This document shows positions 12,404-14,889 of a DNA stretch of 14,889 nucleotides, one piece after another (within the stretch, counting starts at the first letter, position 1; every line of letters starts with the position of its first letter). A program made the translations under genes and the position numbers. Source of the DNA: an uncultured Oscillospiraceae bacterium (GTDB lineage Bacteria; Bacillota; Clostridia; Oscillospirales; Oscillospiraceae); NCBI GenBank assembly GCA_910588105.1, contig CAJUQD010000060.1, positions 1-14,889 of the forward strand. The letters run 5' to 3'. The notes beneath the pieces are model-generated. The model saw nothing but the letters and a program-made list of their open reading frames with translations, had not been told where the DNA came from and searched no databases.

Positions 12404-13389
12404 AAGGGGTGAAACCTTTGACAAAAAACGAAGAAAAAGAAATGCTGTGCCAAAAATTCCAGGTGTTGCTTGCCCTGATTCTCCAATACGGCGGCGGTGC
12501 TATGCTTCTGCCCCAACTCCGGGCGTTGTGCGCCGTCCTGTTGGACATGAACGGCCAGACGGTCAACCGGGCTGTCCGTGCGCTGAAAGCTGCCGAAATC
12601 CTGACCCGTCAGACGTGGGTAGACAACAATAGCGATTTGATTTTGGCCCGAAAGTACGCCTACCGATTTTTCGAGGGCAAAACCAGCCAGGAAATCGCCA
12701 CCACGCGCCGCCCCCACACCATGGCCCCATACCTTTTGGGGGCAAGGAAAATTGACTGGCTGCTGTCCTTCATCGAAAAAAACGGTATCACCAGCGCGGC
12801 GGACCTGGAATACCATCTATCCGCCATAGGCTGTACCATGTTCCTCCGGCTCCCGGATTTGTTAGGGTACTATCAAGAGCAAGCGCCCATCCTGTCCTAT
12901 GTCCGCCCGGACAATTATTGTCAACAAGAACGGCGATTAGAACTCAGCGACATACAGCGGCGCACGATGGCCCAGGGCAACGCCCCAGCCGAGGAATACG
13001 CCCCGCCCATCACCACATTGGAGCAGCTACACCGCCGGGGCATTTACATTTATTTTCTGTCTGAGAAAAAGAAACAGGTTGGTTTTGTGCTGTTCGCCGG
13101 ACGGGAAACCAAGGCCCGCCGTCTCATGGACTGGCTCATAGACGCTCATTTTTGGGTAACTTCTCTGCTGCCCGAATACGAAACGGGCCTATGGGTATAC
13201 GCCCTGGACTGGGACCACAAAGCGGCGCTGATGAACGCATTCACGGCCATTGCCCCCGGCACATCGAAAACTATGTATTATCGATATCGCTTAGAGGGCG
13301 CAAAAATTTATGGCCGCGCCAACATCGGCGTAGTTGACAGCGATTTCATTTCCAAATGGTGCGGAAACGTGTCCGCGCTGACAAATTGA
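12400..13389 (+). CDS. Unknown element protein with N-terminal helix-turn-helix-like region
   Basis: The 329-residue product is not recognised. Residues about 20-75 (LPQLRALCAVLLDM, GQTVNRAVRALKAAEIL) look like a winged-helix DNA-binding segment with 'Q-x-V-N-R-A-V-R-x-L' as recognition helix. The C-terminal half, about 215-320, alternates strands and helices (GIYIYFLSE, VGFVLFAG, TGLWVYALDW) like a small alpha/beta domain. The ATG at 12400 overlaps the preceding stop (ATGA). An alternative TTG start at 12418 has a better ribosome site (AAAGGGG, 8 bp before it) and would give 323 residues. Tight coupling with the winged-helix gene suggests the two proteins act together, perhaps in plasmid-like replication or transfer control. 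Confidence 0.75.
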   Translation: MKGVKPLTKNEEKEMLCQKFQVLLALILQYGGGAMLLPQLRALCAVLLDMNGQTVNRAVRALKAAEILTRQTWVDNNSDLILARKYAYRFFEGKTSQEIATTRRPHTMAPYLLGARKIDWLLSFIEKNGITSAADLEYHLSAIGCTMFLRLPDLLGYYQEQAPILSYVRPDNYCQQERRLELSDIQRRTMAQGNAPAEEYAPPITTLEQLHRRGIYIYFLSEKKKQVGFVLFAGRETKARRLMDWLIDAHFWVTSLLPEYETGLWVYALDWDHKAALMNAFTAIAPGTSKTMYYRYRLEGAKIYGRANIGVVDSDFISKWCGNVSALTN

Positions 13390-13391
13390 CC

Positions 13392-13405
13392 GCCCCGACA
13401 GGGGC
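13392..13405 (+). repeat. Short hairpin between element genes
   Basis: GCCCC-GACA-GGGGC lies just after the stop at 13389 and just before the AAAGGA ribosome site of the next gene. A sister hairpin, GCCCC (13791-13795) with GGGGC (13803-13807), follows that next gene. They may tune mRNA processing or translation; neither has a T tract. Confidence 0.5.
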
Positions 13406-13420
13406 AGAAAGGACTATTTT

Positions 13421-13789
13421 ATGGATTTTCGGAATCTTCCTTTTATGGATTTTGAGCACAAAACCTTGTTTGAAAACGCGATGCACGATACAGGCACCGC
13501 ATACCCGCCCAATATCGCCGCGATTTATCTTCTGTCCGCTCATGAGGACACCCGCGCCGATTTTTGGAACCTGGTTGACCTGGACGGCAATTTCCGGGGT
13601 TTGCCGGAGGATTGGTCGGACGGAACCACCAACCCCGATACCCGCCGCCTGTTGGCTCTGACGGCAAATCTGGCAGTTGGTGACGGGCCTTACCCCGACC
13701 TCGCCCCGGCGTACCTCTACAGCGGCCCTTACGCGCCCATTCTCAAAGCCGCAACTGATTATTGGTACAGCAACACCCGCGCCATGTAA
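13421..13789 (+). CDS. Small DUF6075-like protein
   Basis: The 122-residue product starts MDFRNLPFMDFEHKTLFENA and contains IAAIYLLSAHEDTRADFWNL and DTRRLLALTANLAVGDG. The order 'EH--LF ... A-IYLLS--EDTR ... R-L-LT-NL' resembles my recollection of DUF6075, small proteins common on mobile elements of Clostridia and streptococci, of unknown function. AAAGGA lies 7 bp before the ATG. It is in line with the two upstream genes, separated only by a small hairpin, so it is probably part of the same transcript. Confidence 0.7.
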   Translation: MDFRNLPFMDFEHKTLFENAMHDTGTAYPPNIAAIYLLSAHEDTRADFWNLVDLDGNFRGLPEDWSDGTTNPDTRRLLALTANLAVGDGPYPDLAPAYLYSGPYAPILKAATDYWYSNTRAM

Positions 13790-13820
13790 CGCCCCTTTAC
13801 AGGGGGCTTACCCGCAGTTT

Positions 13821-13832
13821 GGGGTATACCCC
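13821..13832. promoter_or_regulatory. Palindrome upstream of the serine recombinase
   Basis: GGGGTATACCCC is a perfect 12-bp palindrome in the 156-bp gap before the recombinase gene. Resolvases of the Tn3 type bind a res site directly upstream of their own gene, and a dyad with a TA centre is the usual shape of a crossover subsite. Only this one dyad is clear, so an operator is equally possible. Confidence 0.4.
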
Positions 13833-13945
13833 CGCTTTACAGACGGAAGGGAGCAGAAAAACGTAAAAATAGACCTGTTTTCCGCTTTCTTTTGCACGTT
13901 GCAGACAACATCAAGACTTTATTTTTACATATGGAGGGATTTATT

Positions 13946-14512
13946 TTGAATATCGCTTATATCAGAGTTTCCACAGAGGAACAGAACGAAGCACGCCAGA
14001 GAGAGGCATTGGAGCAACACAATATTGACAAGTTTTTTATCGAAAAGGCCAGCGGAAAGAATACAAAACGCCCGGAACTGCAAAAAATGCTGGACTGGGC
14101 GCGGGAAGGTGATACTATTTTTATCCATGACTTGTCCCGTATTGCCCGGAGCACAAAGGACTTGCTGGAACTGCTGGTCACGTTGGACGCAAAAAAGGTT
14201 GCTTTGATGAGCGACAAAGAGAACATAGACACCACCACCGCCACGGGAAAGCTGATTGTTACCGTGATAGGGGCTATCAATGAGTTTGAGCGGGCTAATC
14301 TGCTGGAACGCCAGCGGGAGGGAATTGCCATTGCAAAGCGCGAGGGAAAATACAAGGGCCGCAAGAATATTGTCATTACGGACATTGGGCAGTATTATGA
14401 GCGGTACAGGAACCGGGAGGCAAGCAAGGCCGAATTGGCCCGCGAATTGGGAGTTTCACGGCCCACGCTGGATAGGTTGTTTTTGAAATACAGAGGGAGC
14501 GCTCCGGCTTGA
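13946..14512 (+). CDS. Serine recombinase, resolvase/invertase family
   Basis: The 188-residue product cuts and rejoins DNA at two short sites. The catalytic domain (1-140) has the nucleophile Ser9 in AYIRVSTEEQ, the arginine cluster in HDLSRIARS (Arg65, Arg68), and the E-helix region EFERANLLERQREGI. The C-terminal helix-turn-helix (about 155-182) reads ASKAELARELGVSRPTLDRLF. The length is that of small resolvases and invertases, not of large serine integrases. A TTG start at 13946 is chosen: GGAGGG lies 7 bp before it and the family begins at this point. An ATG 15 bp upstream would overlap that site. It may resolve element dimers, invert a segment, or excise the element. Confidence 0.93.
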   Translation: MNIAYIRVSTEEQNEARQREALEQHNIDKFFIEKASGKNTKRPELQKMLDWAREGDTIFIHDLSRIARSTKDLLELLVTLDAKKVALMSDKENIDTTTATGKLIVTVIGAINEFERANLLERQREGIAIAKREGKYKGRKNIVITDIGQYYERYRNREASKAELARELGVSRPTLDRLFLKYRGSAPA

Positions 14513-14524
14513 CCGGGCGCTCCC
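14495..14524 (+). terminator. Hairpin terminator at the end of the recombinase gene
   Basis: GGGAGCGCTCCGG (14495-14507) pairs with CCGGGCGCTCCC (14513-14524) with a one-base bulge and a CTTGA loop that contains the stop codon. The following TGCTTGTTTA is only moderately T-rich. Confidence 0.7.
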
Positions 14525-14540
14525 TGCTTGTTTAGGGGGC

Positions 14541-14569
14541 TTGCGCGGTGTGCTTCTATGTGATATATT
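14541..14569 (+). promoter_or_regulatory. Possible promoter of the AT-rich gene
   Basis: TTGCGC (14541-14546) and TATATT (14564-14569) are 17 bp apart, with the -35 weak. It would drive the gene starting at 14658. A stem CGATAAA (14584-14590) / TTTATCG (14597-14603) just after the presumed start could be an operator or recombination dyad. Confidence 0.4.
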
Positions 14570-14657
14570 AACACTAAACTGAGCGATAAATCGGTGTTTA
14601 TCGGGAAGCAAATAAAGAAATAAAGCGAAAATAAGTGTTTAGGAGAATATTATAAAT

Positions 14658-14889
14658 ATGAAAAATTCCTCGAAAAATAAATACTTTGCAGTTTTTATCA
14701 TATTAAGTTTTCTAATTTATGTAATGTCCAACGGAGAATGGTGTGTTCCGATTTTTGCGTGGATTTATCCAATTTTGTTTCTGTGTATGGTTTATCTCAA
14801 TCATACACGTAAAGTATATCTTATTATTAGTGCTATATATGCCATTGGTTTTATTGTCCAGTTTTGGAGAGCCATTGGAATGGATATAA
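14658..14889 (+). CDS. Membrane protein, N-terminal part (runs off the window)
   Basis: An ATG with AGGAGA 11 bp upstream opens a frame to the window end, 77 codons. It begins MKNSSKNKYFAVFIILSFL, then SNGEWCVPIFAWIYPILFL and further hydrophobic helices, so at least three membrane segments. The 'S-x-G-x-W-x-x-P-x-x-A-W' turn resembles apolipoprotein N-acyltransferase-like membrane proteins, but the visible part is too short to be sure. Codon use is strongly AT-biased, unlike the host genes and also unlike the recombinase next to it, which points to separate acquisition. Confidence 0.65.
   Translation, partial: MKNSSKNKYFAVFIILSFLIYVMSNGEWCVPIFAWIYPILFLCMVYLNHTRKVYLIISAIYAIGFIVQFWRAIGMDI

Larger units (their letters stand above)
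11195..14889. mobile_element. Integrated element interrupting dpaB (left end; continues past window)
   Basis: The left boundary is where dpaB homology ends. Beyond it the gene content becomes accessory: a winged-helix protein, an unknown protein, a DUF6075-like protein and a serine recombinase, all on the plus strand. GC content falls from the strongly GC-biased host genes to a middle value, then to a clearly AT-rich value after 14520. No relaxase, transposase, large serine integrase or tyrosine integrase is seen, and the right junction is not in the window. The element could be an integrative mobilizable element, a phage-derived or skin-like element, or two nested insertions. Whether the AT-rich last 370 bp belong to it is uncertain. 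Confidence 0.7.

Noticed and set aside
14520..14889. Right end of the element with the missing dpaB 3' part
   Set aside because: No frame encodes the expected DpaB C-terminus and the sequence is AT-rich, unlike the host gene.

Overview
The window reads as the chromosome of a GC-rich, spore-forming Firmicute of the Clostridia, most like the Oscillospiraceae (the Flavonifractor, Oscillibacter or Intestinimonas type). The reasons are the spoIVB-spo0A pair, the dipicolinate synthase genes dpaA and dpaB, strong GC bias at third codon positions, AGGAGG-type ribosome binding sites and an FMN riboswitch in front of ribU. The genus is inferred; no 16S gene is present.

Layout. 1-116: tail of an upstream membrane-protein gene and a terminator. 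151-319: a 169-bp imperfect palindrome (MITE-like or leader hairpin) before the overlapping proline genes proB and proA. 2407-2422: a perfect parS-like ParB site between the convergent proA and a DUF6512-type membrane protein. 3043-3059: tandem Spo0A boxes. 3270-5272: spoIVB, then spo0A with its own promoter and Spo0A box, closed by a strong terminator. 5329-7902, minus strand: operon pncB-mtnN-luxS (NAD salvage, SAH detoxification, AI-2). 7971-8155: two copies of a 46-bp repeat. 8222-8857: rubrerythrin. 8941-9801: ribU under a canonical promoter, FMN riboswitch and terminator. 9882-11212: dpaA-dpaB.

The main surprise is at about 11192-11197. dpaB keeps a normal sequence through residue 151 (K-H-V-F), then loses the conserved C-terminal part of about 45 residues and runs into a mobile element. 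The element carries about 480 bp of structured non-coding DNA with three successive large hairpins, a winged-helix protein, a second unknown DNA-binding-like protein, a small DUF6075-like protein and a serine recombinase of the resolvase/invertase type. An AT-rich segment with the start of a membrane-protein gene follows. The right end of the element and the missing 3' part of dpaB are not in the window. Interruption of a late, mother-cell sporulation gene by a recombinase-bearing element is the arrangement of skin-like developmentally excised elements. Bacillus weihenstephanensis is reported to carry such an element (vfbin) in the orthologous spoVFB. Whether this is another case or simply a disrupted gene cannot be settled from this window.

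The host part has a clear sporulation theme: the master regulator (Spo0A), the forespore checkpoint protease (SpoIVB) and spore-core dipicolinate synthesis (DpaAB). Around it lie housekeeping salvage and oxidative-stress genes.
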